Part shown: piece after piece, positions 54,284 through 63,053 of the stretch
How positions within the stretch are numbered: the stretch's first letter is position 1
Layout: each line of letters begins with the position of its first letter
Assembly: GCA_034432655.1 (NCBI GenBank)
Contig: DAOUBP010000086.1
Span: forward strand, 30,082-94,081
Source of the DNA: DAOUBP01 sp034432655
GTDB lineage: Bacteria > Chloroflexota > Anaerolineae > CG2-30-64-16
DNA length: 64,000 nucleotides
Direction of reading: 5' to 3'
Made by a program: the position numbers and the translations under genes
The notes under the pieces: generated by a model
Databases searched by the model: none
The model's input: only the letters and a program-made list of their open reading frames with translations
What the model was told of the DNA's origin: nothing

Positions 54284-55552
54284 ATGCTCCAGGCAACCAT
54301 GACTCGGACTGCAACAGTCGAGTCCAATGGCCTCAATGTGGAGGCCATCCGAGCGGATTTCCCGATTCTGAGCCGGCGCGTCAGGAACAAGCCGCTGATT
54401 TATCTGGACAGCGCGGCCAGCTCGCAGAAGCCGGTGCAGGTCTTGGACGCGATGGATCGTTATTACCGCCAGACCCATGCCAATGTCCATCGCGGGGTGC
54501 ACACCCTCAGCGAAGAGGCGACGGCGCAATACGAGGCCGCGCGCGCCAAAGTGGCGGAGTTCATCGGTTCGTGCTGCCCCAAAGAAGTGATCTGGACGCG
54601 CAACGCGACCGAAGCGATCAACCTGGTCGCCTACAGCTGGGGCCGGGCTAATCTCAAAACAGGCGATCGCGTCTTGCTGACCGAGATGGAGCACCACGCC
54701 AACCTGGTGCCCTGGCAGATATTAGCGGCCGAACGTGGGATCGTGCTCGACTTTGTGCCTGTGGCCGATGACGGCACCCTGATCCTCGACGACCTGCATA
54801 AGCTGCTCACCCCCCGCACGAAGCTCTTTGCGTTCACTGCGGCCTCCAATGTGTTGGGCACCATCAACCCGGTGAAGGAGATGACCGCAGCTGCGCATCA
54901 GGCGGGGGCCCTGGTGCTGCTGGATGCCTGCCAGAGCGTGCCTCACATGCCGGTAGATGTGCAGGCGTTGGATGTTGACTTCATGGCTTTTTCTGGGCAC
55001 AAAATGCTGGGGCCTACCGGCATCGGGGTGCTTTGGGGGCGCAGGGAGTTGCTCAACGCAATGCCGCCTTTCATGGGCGGCGGCGACATGATCCGCGAGG
55101 TGTACCTGCGTGAGTTTAAGCCCAATGAGCTGCCGTGGAAGTTCGAGGCCGGTACCCCTGCGATTGCTGAGGCCATCGGCCTGGCTGCTGCCATAGATTA
55201 TCTGCGCAACATCGGCATGGCGGCCGTCCGGGCGGCTGAGCACGATCTGGTCGCGTATGCTATGACCCGCTTGTCGGAAGTGGAAGGCCTGAGAATCCTG
55301 GGGCCGGGCCCTGAGCACCGCAGCGGCCTGATTTCCTTCATCTTGGGTGACATCCACCCGCACGATATCGCGGCCGCGCTGGACAGCATGGGTATCGCCA
55401 TCCGCGCAGGACATCACTGCGCCATGCCGCTGCATGAGCGCTATCGCGTTCCGGCCACAGCGCGGGCCAGTTTCTACATTTACAACACCCGTGCCGAGGT
55501 TGACGCGTTGGTCGCCGGTCTCAAGAAAATCGTGGAGTATTTCAGCATCTAA
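54284..55552 (+). CDS. sufS: Cysteine desulfurase SufS
   Basis: A 422-residue PLP enzyme that takes sulfur from cysteine as a persulfide. N-terminal IYLDSAASSQKP, THANVHRGVH, the PLP Lys in SGHKMLGPTGIGVL, and the catalytic Cys in RAGHHCAMPLH mark the group II (SufS/CsdA) type. GAGGTG precedes the ATG; a second ATG lies five codons in. It is flanked by two sufU genes, one of which is probably its sulfur acceptor. Confidence 0.97.
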   Translation: MLQATMTRTATVESNGLNVEAIRADFPILSRRVRNKPLIYLDSAASSQKPVQVLDAMDRYYRQTHANVHRGVHTLSEEATAQYEAARAKVAEFIGSCCPKEVIWTRNATEAINLVAYSWGRANLKTGDRVLLTEMEHHANLVPWQILAAERGIVLDFVPVADDGTLILDDLHKLLTPRTKLFAFTAASNVLGTINPVKEMTAAAHQAGALVLLDACQSVPHMPVDVQALDVDFMAFSGHKMLGPTGIGVLWGRRELLNAMPPFMGGGDMIREVYLREFKPNELPWKFEAGTPAIAEAIGLAAAIDYLRNIGMAAVRAAEHDLVAYAMTRLSEVEGLRILGPGPEHRSGLISFILGDIHPHDIAAALDSMGIAIRAGHHCAMPLHERYRVPATARASFYIYNTRAEVDALVAGLKKIVEYFSI

Positions 55553-55620
55553 ACGTCCGGCACGGGAAACCGGGTTTCCCCGCACCATCCAACTGCTGTG
55601 TCCGGTCGGGAGAAGTGTTC

Positions 55621-55995
55621 ATGGACTTATACGCTGAAGAAATCCTGGATCACTATAAACACCCCCGTCACTTCGGCCATCTGGAGCATCCGACCCTGGT
55701 CTATCACGACCGCAACCCGTTGTGTGGCGACGAGATCACCCTGGAGCTTCAGATCGAAGACGGCAAGGTGGCCGATGTGGCTTTCACCGGCCAGGGCTGT
55801 GCGATCAGCCGCGCGGCCGCGTCCATGATGTCAGAGGAGATCATCGGCAAATCGCTGGAAGAGCTGAAAAGCTGGAACAAGGAGAACATCCTTGACCTGT
55901 TGGGGATTGAGGTTGGCCCGGTTCGCATCAAGTGCGCGTTGCTGCCACTCAAAGCGATGAAGGCAGCGGTGTGGGGTCTGGCCGAGGAAGAGTGA
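55621..55995 (+). CDS. sufU: Fe-S/sulfur relay protein SufU, copy 2
   Basis: A 124-residue paralogue of the 53641 protein. Conserved Cys are in NPLCGDEI, GQGCAIS and RIKCALL. It starts LYAEEILDHYKHPRHFG, close to family consensus. GGAG precedes the ATG at 55621. The two copies are clearly diverged, so they are not a recent duplication. It is 51 bases before the Rieske ferredoxin gene. Confidence 0.94.
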   Translation: MDLYAEEILDHYKHPRHFGHLEHPTLVYHDRNPLCGDEITLELQIEDGKVADVAFTGQGCAISRAAASMMSEEIIGKSLEELKSWNKENILDLLGIEVGPVRIKCALLPLKAMKAAVWGLAEEE

Positions 55996-56045
55996 GCAAC
56001 CGGTCAACGGATGGGGACAGACAAACGGATACAGGAGTGGAAGGG

Positions 56046-56357
56046 ATGTCCAGTTTCGTTAAAGTTGCCCGGGTCGAGGAGATCGCGCCGGGCGAGAAAA
56101 AGACTGTGGAGGTGGACGGCGTCGAAGTGGTCATCGTTAATGTGGACGGTGAGTTCTATGCCGTGGAGGATGTGTGCACCCATGACGGCGGCCCGTTGGG
56201 CGATGGTGAGCTGGAAGGCTGCCAGTTGATCTGCCCTCGCCACGGTGCGCGCTTCGACGTCCGCACGGGCAAAGCGTTGACCCTTCCCGCCTTCGAGCCG
56301 GTGGCCACTTTTGCGGTGAAGGTGCAGGATGGCGACATTTGGGTTGAGGGGTTTTAG
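56046..56357 (+). CDS. Rieske-type ferredoxin
   Basis: A 103-residue [2Fe-2S] protein. The cluster ligands are CTHDGGPL and CPRHGARFD (Cys-x-His and Cys-x-x-His), as in small Rieske ferredoxins of dioxygenase systems and NirD-like proteins. No membrane helix is present. It follows sufU copy 2 by 51 bases and precedes sufT by 13, so it is part of the SUF operon and may be an electron donor for cluster assembly or simply a client. Confidence 0.94.
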   Translation: MSSFVKVARVEEIAPGEKKTVEVDGVEVVIVNVDGEFYAVEDVCTHDGGPLGDGELEGCQLICPRHGARFDVRTGKALTLPAFEPVATFAVKVQDGDIWVEGF

Positions 56358-56370
56358 CACGGAGCATATG

Positions 56371-56685
56371 ATGGCGACACCAACTGAAGAGAGCGTGCGC
56401 GAGATCTTGCGCAAGAACGTGTTCGATCCGGAGATCGGACTGAATATCGTAGACCTGGGCCTGGTTTATGACATCAAGGTGCCGGATGGCAAGAGCGTAG
56501 ATGTGAAGATGACGTTGACTAGCCCCGGTTGTCCGGTTGGCCCGCAGATTATCGCCGGGGTGCAGACTTACATCCATCAGGCTTATCCCGACCTGGATGC
56601 CATTAATGTTCATGTGGTGTGGAGTCCGCTCTGGAACCCGGACATGATGTCCCAAGAGGCCAAGGATCAGCTGGGGTTCTTCTAA
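56371..56685 (+). CDS. sufT: SufT/MIP18-family (DUF59) iron-sulfur maturation factor
   Basis: A 104-residue protein. The DUF59 signature runs FDPEIGLNIVDLGLVYDI near residue 16, then MTLTSPGCPVGPQI with the conserved Cys and VVWSPLWNPDMMSQEAKDQL at the end. SufT acts in maturation of iron-sulfur proteins under high demand. Tandem ATGs occur at 56368 and 56371; GGAG spacing favours the second. It is the last gene of the suf locus. Confidence 0.94.
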   Translation: MATPTEESVREILRKNVFDPEIGLNIVDLGLVYDIKVPDGKSVDVKMTLTSPGCPVGPQIIAGVQTYIHQAYPDLDAINVHVVWSPLWNPDMMSQEAKDQLGFF

Positions 56686-56768
56686 CAGGGGCTTGGTCGG
56701 CCGATCGGCCGGCCTCATTGGTTTTTTTGGCTGTCTGCGCCGGCGCCATGGTTGTGGCGCCAGCGTTT

Positions 56769-57545
56769 TTAACCCCACAACACCACCGGCCGGCCGTTCA
56801 CCTGCGCCACCTCGACGGGCACGCCGTAGGTGGTGCTCAAGCGGTCGCTGCGGAAGGTCTCGGGCAGGGGGCCGGCCTGCAACACCTGGCCGCCGCGCAT
56901 CAGCACCAGGTGCGTGGCCAGGCCGGCCGCCACCTCCGGCTCGTGGGTGGTGAGCAGGATCGTCACGCCCTGGGCCACCAGGCCGCGCAGCAGGCCCAGC
57001 AGCCGCGCCTTGTTGCCCAGGTCCAGGTGCGAGGTCGGCTCGTCCAGCAGCAGGAGGCGCGGCTGTTGCGTCAGCGCCCGCGCGATGAGCACGAGCTGGC
57101 GCTCGCCGCCACTGAGCCGGGCCACCGACCGCTCCTCCCAACCGGCCAGCCCCACCTGGGCCAGGGCCTCCTGCGCGATGCGGACATCCTCGGGGCCGGG
57201 CATCTCCAGCGGCTTGAGGTAGGGCGCGCGGCCGAGCAGCACGTATTCCAGCACCGAGTACTCGAACGGGTTGTGCTCGCTCTGCGGCACCAGGCCGATC
57301 AGCCGGCCCAGCGCCCCGCGGCCGTAGCTCGCCAGCGGCCGGCCCCCCAGCGCGATCTGCCCCCCTTGCGGCTTCAGCCAGCCGAGGGCCAGATGCAGCA
57401 GGGTCGTCTTGCCCGCGCCGTTCGGCCCCAGGATGGCGGTCACGGTAGCCGGTTCGATCTCCAGCGTCAGCCCCTGGAACACCGTCTTGCCGTTGGCCCC
57501 GTAGCCGAAGCGCACGTCGTGGAAGGTCAGCAGGGGTGCGCTCAT
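56769..57545 (-). CDS. ABC transporter ATPase, iron-siderophore/cobalamin type
   Basis: A 258-residue ATPase of the FepC/BtuD kind. Walker A GPNGAGKTT near residue 40, Q-loop LVPQSEHNPFEY, signature LSGGERQLVLIARAL and Walker B LLLLDEPTSHLDL are clear. The start overlaps the permease stop (ATGA). With the permease and lipoprotein upstream it forms a complete importer. The substrate may be ferric siderophore, heme or cobalamin; closeness to the suf locus favours iron. Confidence 0.94.
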   Translation of the reverse strand: MSAPLLTFHDVRFGYGANGKTVFQGLTLEIEPATVTAILGPNGAGKTTLLHLALGWLKPQGGQIALGGRPLASYGRGALGRLIGLVPQSEHNPFEYSVLEYVLLGRAPYLKPLEMPGPEDVRIAQEALAQVGLAGWEERSVARLSGGERQLVLIARALTQQPRLLLLDEPTSHLDLGNKARLLGLLRGLVAQGVTILLTTHEPEVAAGLATHLVLMRGGQVLQAGPLPETFRSDRLSTTYGVPVEVAQVNGRPVVLWG

Positions 57546-58594
57546 CGGGAGATCCTCAGAGTGCGTTGCATCATCAGCACGACGAAGGCCGTCGCGCCCA
57601 GGAGCGAGGTCAGGATGCCCAGGGGGATCTCGCCGGCCAGCAGGGTGCGGGCCACGTCGTCGCACAGCAGGCTGAAGAGCCCGCCCAGCAGCAGGCCGGC
57701 CGGCAGCGCGCGGCGGCTGTCCGCGCCGTAGAGCCGCCGCGCCAGGTGCGGCACGATCAGTCCGATCCAGCCGACCATGCCGCTCACCGAGATGACCGCG
57801 GCCGTGGCCGCTACCGCGGCCGTCAGCACCAGGACGCGCTCGCGGGTCGGGGCCACGCCCAGGGAGAAGGCGGTGGCGTCCTCCAGCGCCAACAGGTTCA
57901 GCCGCCAGCGCATCCGGATCATCACGAACAGCGCCAGCACTGTGAGGGGCAGGATGGCGCGCAGTTGCGGCCAGGTGATGCTCCACAGCCCGCCCAGCAG
58001 CCAGAAGGTAATCTCGGGCAACTGGCGCAGCGGGTCGGCCACATACTTGAGCATCCCGACCCCGGCCGAGAAGAGCGCCGAGACCGCGATCCCCGCCAGC
58101 ACCAGTCGCAGCACCCAGCCGCCGTAGCGCAGACGATGGGCCAGGAAGTAGGAAAGCCCCAGCCCGAGGAAGGCGAACAGCATGGCCGAGCCCTGCACCA
58201 GCCACAGCGCGTTGCCCAGGAAGACGATGCTCAGCGCCGCGCCGAACGCCGCGCCCTGGGAGACGCCCAGGAAGCCGGGCTCCACCAGCGGGTTGCCCAG
58301 GATCATCTGCAGCACCGTGCCCGCGCCGGCCAGCGACATGCCCAACAGCACGGCCGCCAGGATGCGCGGCAGCCGCAGGTTCCACACCAGGCTCTGGGCC
58401 AGCTCGTCGGTCAGCAGCCGTTGGGGCGCCAGGAGGGGCGGTGCGGGATAGCGGCCCACGAACAGCGAAAGCGCCAGCGCGGCCAGCAGCAGCGCGGCCA
58501 GCCAGACCAGGCTGTCTACACGGACCCGTGACGCGGTGCGCGGCGTTGCAGAGAGGGCGCCGGCGGCCGCGAGGCTGCGCGCGTCGTGGCTCAC
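57542..58594 (-). CDS. ABC importer permease, FecCD/BtuC family
   Basis: A 350-residue permease with about ten helices, starting VSHDAR at GTG 58594, which overlaps the binding-protein stop (GTGA). FecCD-family marks are RLPRILAAVLLGMSLAGAG, GNPLVEPGFLGVSQGAAFGA, FWLLGGLW and GWIGLIVPHLARRL. It forms a homodimer with the ATPase. A longer frame beginning at 58840 is a shadow over the upstream gene. Confidence 0.94.
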   Translation of the reverse strand: MSHDARSLAAAGALSATPRTASRVRVDSLVWLAALLLAALALSLFVGRYPAPPLLAPQRLLTDELAQSLVWNLRLPRILAAVLLGMSLAGAGTVLQMILGNPLVEPGFLGVSQGAAFGAALSIVFLGNALWLVQGSAMLFAFLGLGLSYFLAHRLRYGGWVLRLVLAGIAVSALFSAGVGMLKYVADPLRQLPEITFWLLGGLWSITWPQLRAILPLTVLALFVMIRMRWRLNLLALEDATAFSLGVAPTRERVLVLTAAVAATAAVISVSGMVGWIGLIVPHLARRLYGADSRRALPAGLLLGGLFSLLCDDVARTLLAGEIPLGILTSLLGATAFVVLMMQRTLRISR

Positions 58595-59748
58595 GGCAGG
58601 TCTCCGAACAGGAGCGGCTGCACGTGCTGGTCGAAGGCCGCGTCGTCCAGCCCGTACAGCTCCCGATAGAAGCGCCGGGCCTCGGCCCGCACGTCCAGGT
58701 CGGGGAAGCGGTCGGGGTGCATTGTCTTCGCCAGCCACTTCAGGCCGAGGATCCAGCGGGTGTCGGGCTGGTCCCAGCTGAAGAAGTCGCCGGGGAAGGC
58801 GTACAGCTTGCCCGCTTTGACCGCCCGCAGCAGTTGCCACTGGGGATCGGCCTTGAGCTGCGTTACAACTTCGTCCACTTTGGCCGTGTAGGTGACGACG
58901 TAGATCTGGTTGGGGTCCCAGGCCGCGATCTGCTCCAGGCTCACCTTGGTCCAGCCGCTGCCGGGCTGCGCGTCCCGCCAGGCCGGCCGGCCGCCCGCCA
59001 TCTCGACCAGCAGCGTCTGCATCCAGGGCAGCGGCGGCACGTTGAACGCCACCGCGCCATCGCGGTCGGTGTAGTATGTCAGGAGCACGCGCGGCTTCTG
59101 TGCGTCGGGCAGGCCGCTTGTGACGCGGCTGACCTTTTCAACCTCAGCCCGAAAATAGGCAGCCAGCTCCTCTGCTCGCGCCGGATTGCCGAACACCTGG
59201 CCCAGGATGCGCAGGTCGCGCTGGTATTGCTCCGGCGTCTCGAAGTCCACGTACACCACAGGGAGGCCCAGGGTCTCCAGCGGCTTGCCGAGCTGTGCGG
59301 CGTTGGTGCTCTTGAGGATCACGGCGTCGGGCTGCACGGCCGCGATCTGCTCCGGGCCGGCCTCGGCCCCCAGCTGCGTCTTGGCCCCGAACGCCGCGTC
59401 CACCAGGGGGAGGAAGTCGCGCTGCATCTGGCTGGTCCGGCCGATGGCTGCGATGCGCGAGCCGGCCTCGGGGAACAGGTAGGCCGCGTCGGCCACCATG
59501 AAGAGCGCCCGGCCGGCCAGGGCGATGCGCTGCGGCGGCGCCTGGAAGGTCACGCTGCGGCCCAGCGCGTCGGTGACCGTGAAGGGGGCCGGGGCCGCGG
59601 CCGGCACGGTCGGCGCCGCGGTGGGTGCGGCCGGGGCCACGGTGGGTGCAGCCGGTGCGGAGGGCGTGACGGCAGGGACGCATGCGGCCAGGACCAATAG
59701 CAAAACAAGAAGGACGGCGAACCGCGGATAGGGGTGCGACATACGCAT
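58591..59748 (-). CDS. ABC importer substrate-binding lipoprotein (iron/cobalamin type)
   Basis: A 385-residue class III binding protein. The lipobox is LAAC (Cys about 23), followed by an Ala/Pro/Thr-rich linker to residue 54. The domain then opens TDALGRSVTFQAPPQRIALA, typical of iron-siderophore and B12 binding proteins, and has AIGRTSQMQ and AVQPDAVILK in the first lobe. GGAG lies nine bases before the ATG. It is the first gene of the three-gene importer. Confidence 0.92.
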   Translation of the reverse strand: MRMSHPYPRFAVLLVLLLVLAACVPAVTPSAPAAPTVAPAAPTAAPTVPAAAPAPFTVTDALGRSVTFQAPPQRIALAGRALFMVADAAYLFPEAGSRIAAIGRTSQMQRDFLPLVDAAFGAKTQLGAEAGPEQIAAVQPDAVILKSTNAAQLGKPLETLGLPVVYVDFETPEQYQRDLRILGQVFGNPARAEELAAYFRAEVEKVSRVTSGLPDAQKPRVLLTYYTDRDGAVAFNVPPLPWMQTLLVEMAGGRPAWRDAQPGSGWTKVSLEQIAAWDPNQIYVVTYTAKVDEVVTQLKADPQWQLLRAVKAGKLYAFPGDFFSWDQPDTRWILGLKWLAKTMHPDRFPDLDVRAEARRFYRELYGLDDAAFDQHVQPLLFGDLP

Positions 59749-59848
59749 GGCGAGAGCTCCGTTTTCCGGTATTTCATGCTTGAATATTCACAGTCTAAAT
59801 AATACCCCCCAGCACCGGGCTTGTCAAGTTCCCGGCATTGTCCGGGCG

Positions 59849-60040
59849 TTTTGGATTGCGGCGTCGTGACGCCCTTTTGGATTGCGGCATCGCGACGCCG
59901 TTTTGGATTGCGGCGTCGTGACGCCGTTTTGGATTGCGGCGCCGTGACGCCGCTTTGGATTGCGGCGTCGTGACGCCGCTTTGGATTACGGCGTCGTGAC
60001 GCCGCTTTGGATCACGGCGTCGTGACGCCGCTTTGCATCG
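59849..60040. repeat. Tandem 26-bp palindromic repeats
   Basis: Seven units and one decayed unit of TTTTGGATTGCGGCGTCGTG plus ACGCCG. Each is a GGCGTCGTGACGCC hairpin with a TTTGGATTGC joint. The joint is the same as in the arrays at 4681-5108, and the period is also 26 bp. Units vary by single bases. Confidence 0.95.
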
Positions 60041-60130
60041 CACTGCCAGGGTTCGGCTCTCAGGATGATTGCGCTCCCTGGCATCGTCCTGCCGCCAGTA
60101 CGTCTGCAAGCGCCCGGTCCGCCCGGTGCT

Positions 60131-60159
60131 TTGACAGCCCACCCGCAAAACGCTACAAT
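60131..60159 (+). promoter_or_regulatory. Consensus promoter of the padR gene
   Basis: TTGACA and TACAAT are separated by 17 bases, a near-perfect sigma-70 promoter. The predicted start is near 60166. Confidence 0.8.
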
Positions 60160-60178
60160 GCACCCAACTGCGGAACGG

Positions 60179-60739
60179 ATGGAGCCCATGCAAGCTGACT
60201 GGCCTGCGGAGAACATCTTGTTGGCGCTGCTGTGCGAACGGCCGATGCACGGCTACGAGCTGGCGCAGCTGGTCAAGAGCGACCCCGCGTTGCGCGCTAT
60301 CTGGCGCATCGAGCTGAGCGAGGTCTACTTCCTGCTGCGCAAGCTACTGAAACAGGGGCTCATTGAACCCGAGGCCGAGACGCGCGGGCTGGGGCCGCGG
60401 CGGGTGATCTACGCGCCGACGCCGGCCGGCCGGGCCGCCCTGGAAGCCTGGCTGACCACGCCGGAGAAGTATCCGCGCAACCTGCGCACCGCGCTGCTGG
60501 CGCGCATCTACCTGGCGCTGCGCCGCGACCCGGCATTGGCGGTCCGCTTAGTGGATGCGCAGAAGGCGCATCTGTCGGATTGGTTGGAACGGGAGCGAGA
60601 TCGGGCCCACGAGGACGAGATCGTGGCGCTGGTACATCGCTTTCGCGCCGCGCAGGTAGAGGCGGCCCTCGTTGCGCTGGACGAGCTGCGCCGCCTGGCG
60701 CTGGCACGGGTCACGGCTGGGTCGCCTGGGACGGCGTAA
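60179..60739 (+). CDS. PadR-family transcriptional regulator
   Basis: A 186-residue regulator. The N-terminal winged helix has the PadR signature NILLALLCERPMHGYELAQL, then YFLLRKLLKQGLIEPE and a C-terminal helical dimerisation domain (about 95-186; AHLSDWLERERDRAHEDEI). The promoter at 60131 starts transcription about 13 bases before this ATG, which excludes the longer reading frame; an ATG at 60188 is also possible. The ligand and targets are unknown; divergence from the iron importer makes it a candidate for its control. Confidence 0.9.
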   Translation: MEPMQADWPAENILLALLCERPMHGYELAQLVKSDPALRAIWRIELSEVYFLLRKLLKQGLIEPEAETRGLGPRRVIYAPTPAGRAALEAWLTTPEKYPRNLRTALLARIYLALRRDPALAVRLVDAQKAHLSDWLERERDRAHEDEIVALVHRFRAAQVEAALVALDELRRLALARVTAGSPGTA

Positions 60740-60841
60740 CGACGGAAGAGAAGGAGGCCGGCTGGCCACAGACAGGATGAAGCTCCAACTCCTCTCCTTC
60801 GCTGGTGGCCCTTCCTGGTAAACCGGATTGATCTGTGCGGA

Positions 60842-60882
60842 GGGGTTTTGGCAGCGAAGCCGCCGCCAAAACCCCTGTTTTT
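60842..60882. terminator. Bidirectional terminator hairpin
   Basis: GGGGTTTTGGC pairs with GCCAAAACCCC and is followed by TGTTTTTTG on the plus strand. It lies between the convergent padR and methyltransferase genes; the arm sequence recurs at 6473. Confidence 0.8.
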
Positions 60883-60886
60883 TGCT

Positions 60887-62404
60887 CTATTTGCGCGCGG
60901 TCACCGAAAGGCTGTACACGGCGACGCCGGCGACCCGGCCGCCGCTGAGACTGCGCTGCGCCCGCACGTCGCGGAATCCGGCCGCGCGCACCAGATCGAG
61001 ATACTCGCGCTCGGGCAGGGCGCCGCTGATGCATCCGGCCCACGCGCCGGGGTCGCTGCGCAGCGCCAGGGGGAGCGGGCCGTCCGTCACCATGTCGCTG
61101 ATGGCGAGCCGGCCGCCTTCCTTGAGCACCCGAAACGCCTCTTCGAACACCCGGCCTTTGTCCTCGCACAGGTTGATCACGCAGTTTGACATAATCACGT
61201 CAACGCTGGCGTCGGCCACGGGCATCGCCTCGGCCTGCCCCAGGCGGAACTCGACGTTGTGGAGGCCTGCGGCAGCGGCCGCCCGTCGCGCGCGCTCGAT
61301 CATGGCCGGCGTCATATCCAGGCCGATCACGCGCCCGCCGGGGCCAACACGCTGCGCGGCGAAGAACGCGTCTATGCCCGCGCCGCTGCCGATGTCCAGC
61401 ACCGTCTCGCCGGGCCGCAGCCCAGCTAGGGCGGTCGGATTGCCGCAGCCCAGGGCGAGTTCGGCCGCGGGGGCCGGGGCGGTCGCCAGTTGTTCGGCCG
61501 TATAGCCGGTTTCCCAGGCCACGTCGGCGCTGATCGAGGCGGCCGCAATGAGCGGCATGGCGTTGGGCGCACAGCAGCTCGCGGCGGGCGAAGCGTCGGC
61601 CGCGGCGGCCGGGGCAGAACAGCAGCCGGCGACCAGGGGAATGGCGGCCGCGAATTCGGTCGAAGCGGCCGGCTCAACTGTCGCCTCGGCCGTACCGCCC
61701 GGAGCCGCGGCCTCGGCGAGCGCCGCGTAGTTGGTCTGCACGGCCTCGCGCGCGCCCGTCACCCGTCGCGTGCCGGTGGCCACGAAGATGCTGATCCCGG
61801 CCCGCGCGTCCCCGGCCGGTTCTTGCGTTGCTGCGCAACATGATTGGCCCGTGTCAGCCACGAACACGTTGACCAGGCCCGCCGTGCGCAGCCACCCTTT
61901 CACCTCCTCGCGCAGGAAGCCGGGCCATTCGTCGGCCATCCCGGCGCGCAGCCATTCGTGCGTGTGGCGATCCAGGTCGGTGATGATCAGCCGGCCGCCG
62001 GGCCGCAGGATGCGCGCCATCTCGCGGATCGCCGCGGCCGGATCGGGACAATGGTGCAGGTACATGTTGGCCAGGACGGCGTCCACGCTGGCGTCTTCCA
62101 ACGGCAGGGTGCTGCCGTCGGCTCGCAGGTAGATGATGTTGGTGAAGGCCGCCAGGTTGCGCCGGGCCGCTTCCAGCATCGCGGCCGAGCCGTCCAGCGC
62201 GTAGACCTTTTCGACCAGAGGGGCCAGGCTTTCGGCCAGGAAGCCGGTGCCGCATCCCACGTCGGCCACGCTCATCTCCGGTCGCAGATAGGCGTGCGCG
62301 ATGGCCGCCTCGCGCACGGCGTCGGAGAAGTAGCTGGCGCGGAGCTCGTCCCAGCGGTCGGCCACGCGCTCGAAGTAGGCGCTTGCAGCCGGTGTCATGT
62401 TCAT
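60887..62404 (-). CDS. Double methyltransferase: class I domain fused to ArsM-like arsenite methyltransferase
   Basis: A 505-residue protein with two SAM-dependent methyltransferase domains. Domain one (about 10-215) has VADVGCGTGFLAESL and ends with a TGQSCCAATQ Cys pair. A linker (about 215-300) is Ala-rich with two further Cys pairs, GCCSAP and SCCAPN. Domain two (about 310-505) matches ArsM: VLDIGSGAGIDAFF, GLDMTPAMIERAR, and the conserved Cys in SNCVINLC and WAGCISGAL. ArsM methylates arsenite stepwise using Cys ligands. The first domain resembles the methyltransferase part of ArsR-methyltransferase fusions. It lies in an operon with metal-related genes. Confidence 0.85.
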   Translation of the reverse strand: MNMTPAASAYFERVADRWDELRASYFSDAVREAAIAHAYLRPEMSVADVGCGTGFLAESLAPLVEKVYALDGSAAMLEAARRNLAAFTNIIYLRADGSTLPLEDASVDAVLANMYLHHCPDPAAAIREMARILRPGGRLIITDLDRHTHEWLRAGMADEWPGFLREEVKGWLRTAGLVNVFVADTGQSCCAATQEPAGDARAGISIFVATGTRRVTGAREAVQTNYAALAEAAAPGGTAEATVEPAASTEFAAAIPLVAGCCSAPAAAADASPAASCCAPNAMPLIAAASISADVAWETGYTAEQLATAPAPAAELALGCGNPTALAGLRPGETVLDIGSGAGIDAFFAAQRVGPGGRVIGLDMTPAMIERARRAAAAAGLHNVEFRLGQAEAMPVADASVDVIMSNCVINLCEDKGRVFEEAFRVLKEGGRLAISDMVTDGPLPLALRSDPGAWAGCISGALPEREYLDLVRAAGFRDVRAQRSLSGGRVAGVAVYSLSVTARK

Positions 62405-62507
62405 GGTCGCGTTGTCTCCTGCAGGTGATGGATCAGCCGCCGTGCACGACCGAGAGGCGTGTCCTCGGCGGCTCACGGTTCAGTATGCCCGATACGATGC
62501 GCATCCG

Positions 62508-63038
62508 TCAAGTGGGTCGGACGTCGCGATCAATGTTGACCCCCGCCAGCGCGGCCGCCAGGGCCGCCAGCCCGATCCCGATGCCGCCCTTGTCCTGCAG
62601 CGCAGTGCGGGCCAGGCGATAGGTGGCGGCCAGGATGATGGCGATCACGGCCGGGTTGATGCCGTAGAAGAGGGCCGCGGCCTGGGGCAGGCTGCCCAGG
62701 CGCACGTAGGCAACGGCCAGGGCCAGGCTGATCGCGAACGCGGGCAGGATGAACGCCACGCCGCCGGCGATCAGCCCCGGCCAGCCGGCGCGCACGAAGC
62801 CGATGTGGATCGCCATCTCGGTGGCATTGGGGCCGGGCACCAGGTTGGTGGCCGCCAGCAGGTCCAGGAAGTGCTCGCGGCTCAGCCAGCCCCGTTTGCG
62901 CACCGTCTCCTGCTCCATGAGCGCGATGTGCGCCGCCGGGCCACCGAAGGAGATCGCGCCCAGCTTGAAGAAGAGCCCGGCGACGGCCAGCCAGCGCGGG
63001 CGGGCGGTAGGGGGATCCATTGGCTCGTGGTGCGCCAT
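62508..63038 (-). CDS. Chromate transporter, N-terminal half only (ChrA-like)
   Basis: A 176-residue membrane protein matching the first CHR domain: FFKLGAISFGGPAAHIALME, the helical run after GWLSREHFLDLLAATNLVPGP, and NATEMAIHIGF. Full ChrA has two such domains (about 390 residues); short types occur as adjacent pairs. Here there is no second half or partner, and the chain ends abruptly after AALAGVNIDRD. It could be a functional short form or a truncated remnant. It follows the His/Cys-rich gene by 15 bases. Confidence 0.82.
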   Translation of the reverse strand: MAHHEPMDPPTARPRWLAVAGLFFKLGAISFGGPAAHIALMEQETVRKRGWLSREHFLDLLAATNLVPGPNATEMAIHIGFVRAGWPGLIAGGVAFILPAFAISLALAVAYVRLGSLPQAAALFYGINPAVIAIILAATYRLARTALQDKGGIGIGLAALAAALAGVNIDRDVRPT

Positions 63039-63053
63039 GGCCGCGTCGGACCG

